Of a DNA stretch of 58,742 nucleotides, positions 58,354 to 58,742 are shown piece by piece. How positions within the stretch are numbered: position 1 is the stretch's first letter; each line of letters opens with the position of its first letter. The DNA lies in the NCBI GenBank assembly GCA_016183935.1, contig JACPDR010000037.1, forward strand, positions 1 through 58,742, given 5' to 3'. The stretch is from Caulobacterales bacterium (lineage in GTDB: Bacteria; Pseudomonadota; Alphaproteobacteria; Caulobacterales; Caulobacteraceae). The notes beneath the pieces are model-generated. The model was not told where the DNA came from. It saw only the letters and a program-made list of their open reading frames with translations, and did no database searches. A program made the translations under genes and the position numbers.

Positions 58354-58742
58354 TCAGTAGCGGTTTTGCGAGATTCGTTCGACCGCCTCGGTCAACCGGT
58401 TCACGGAGGTCACCTTCACCCCCTTGTCCTTGACCGTGAGCGGCGGCGACAGGGCCTGGTCGAAGCCCAGCTTCTGCGCCTCCCTCAGCCGCGCCTCGGC
58501 CCGGCCGACCGCCCGGATTTCGCCCGACAGGCTGATTTCGCCGAACACCACGCAACCCTGCGGCAATGGCATGTCGGTCGCCGAACTGACCAGCGCCGCC
58601 GCCGCCGCCAGATCGGCCGCCGGCTCGTTGATGCGCAGGCCGCCCGCCACGTTCAGATAGACGTCCTGATCGCCGAACCCGAACCCGCAGCGAGCCTCCA
58701 GCACCGCCAGCACCATGGCCAGCCGCCCCGTGTCCCAACCCA
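58354..58742 (-). CDS. radA: DNA repair protein RadA, C-terminal part (partial)
   Basis: The window ends inside this gene. Visible: WDTGRLAMVLAVLEARCGFGFG, QDVYLNVAGGLRINEPAADLAAA and FGEISLSGEIRAV, the Lon-like C-terminal domain of RadA, which processes recombination intermediates. The zinc finger and RecA-like core lie outside the window. It is followed by cvpA 29 bases downstream. Confidence 0.92.
   Translation of the reverse strand, partial: GWDTGRLAMVLAVLEARCGFGFGDQDVYLNVAGGLRINEPAADLAAAAALVSSATDMPLPQGCVVFGEISLSGEIRAVGRAEARLREAQKLGFDQALSPPLTVKDKGVKVTSVNRLTEAVERISQNRY

Overview
This 58.7-kb window is a high-GC, gene-dense chromosomal segment. Gene order, protein sequences, GC-rich codon use and weak or absent ribosome-binding sites on several genes all point to an alphaproteobacterium of the order Caulobacterales; a Brevundimonas-like organism is my best guess (inference from recognisable proteins, no database search). 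No tRNA, rRNA, CRISPR array, insertion sequence or prophage gene was seen. Almost all of the window is housekeeping DNA on both strands.

Layout. (1) 1-5396, plus strand: fatty-acid synthesis and cell-wall run fabD (3' end)-fabG-acpP-fabF-mltG-yicC-gmk, tightly packed from fabF on. (2) 5397-5727: the only gene gap over 300 bases. It holds a micro-ORF with an exceptionally long Shine-Dalgarno sequence, a strong terminator and a REP-like palindromic element. (3) 14509-6410, minus strand: outer-membrane biogenesis run lptF-lptG-lptD-surA-pdxA-rsmA. (4) 14643-18037: pepA, then on the opposite strand holC followed by four tandem small I78-type inhibitor-like lipoproteins. (5) 18057-23636: an ABC-F ATPase, ndk, a DUF1275 membrane protein, a glycine-zipper lipoprotein and an M13 metallopeptidase. 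(6) 23709-26815: purM, an M28 peptidase and purN. (7) 26896-30756: rnd, a cyclophilin, rlmE, a cysteine-repeat secreted protein and a tandem DUF2061 protein. (8) 30888-36275: guaB, a MAPEG protein, an RsmB-type methyltransferase, a nucleosidase and guaA. (9) 36295-45601: accessory metabolism (aldehyde dehydrogenase plus sugar porter, 2H phosphoesterase, FMN reductase, PhnB-like, ArsC-like, GH3 beta-glucosidase, cytochrome c plus Vgb-like lipoprotein, DUF2188-like). (10) 45677-48037: an EEP hydrolase and an ECF-sigma operon. (11) 48097-52882: panB, then yfgM-like-bamB-der. (12) 52898-58742: a hybrid histidine kinase, an SDR, a VOC protein, then radA (3' end)-cvpA-purF on the minus strand.

How it works together. 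Two envelope clusters converge on the 5.4-6.4 kb region: one makes acyl chains and trims glycan, the other exports LPS and folds outer-membrane proteins, with BamB further downstream. Purine synthesis is spread over purM, purN, purF, guaB, guaA, gmk and ndk, seven genes in one window. The best candidate for something under-described is the four-gene I78-like lipoprotein array (16345-17591), in which three paralogues carry a Cys-Thr-Thr-Cys motif where the fourth has the ordinary family sequence. Runners-up are the extended-SD micro-ORF and the secreted protein with a threefold four-cysteine repeat.
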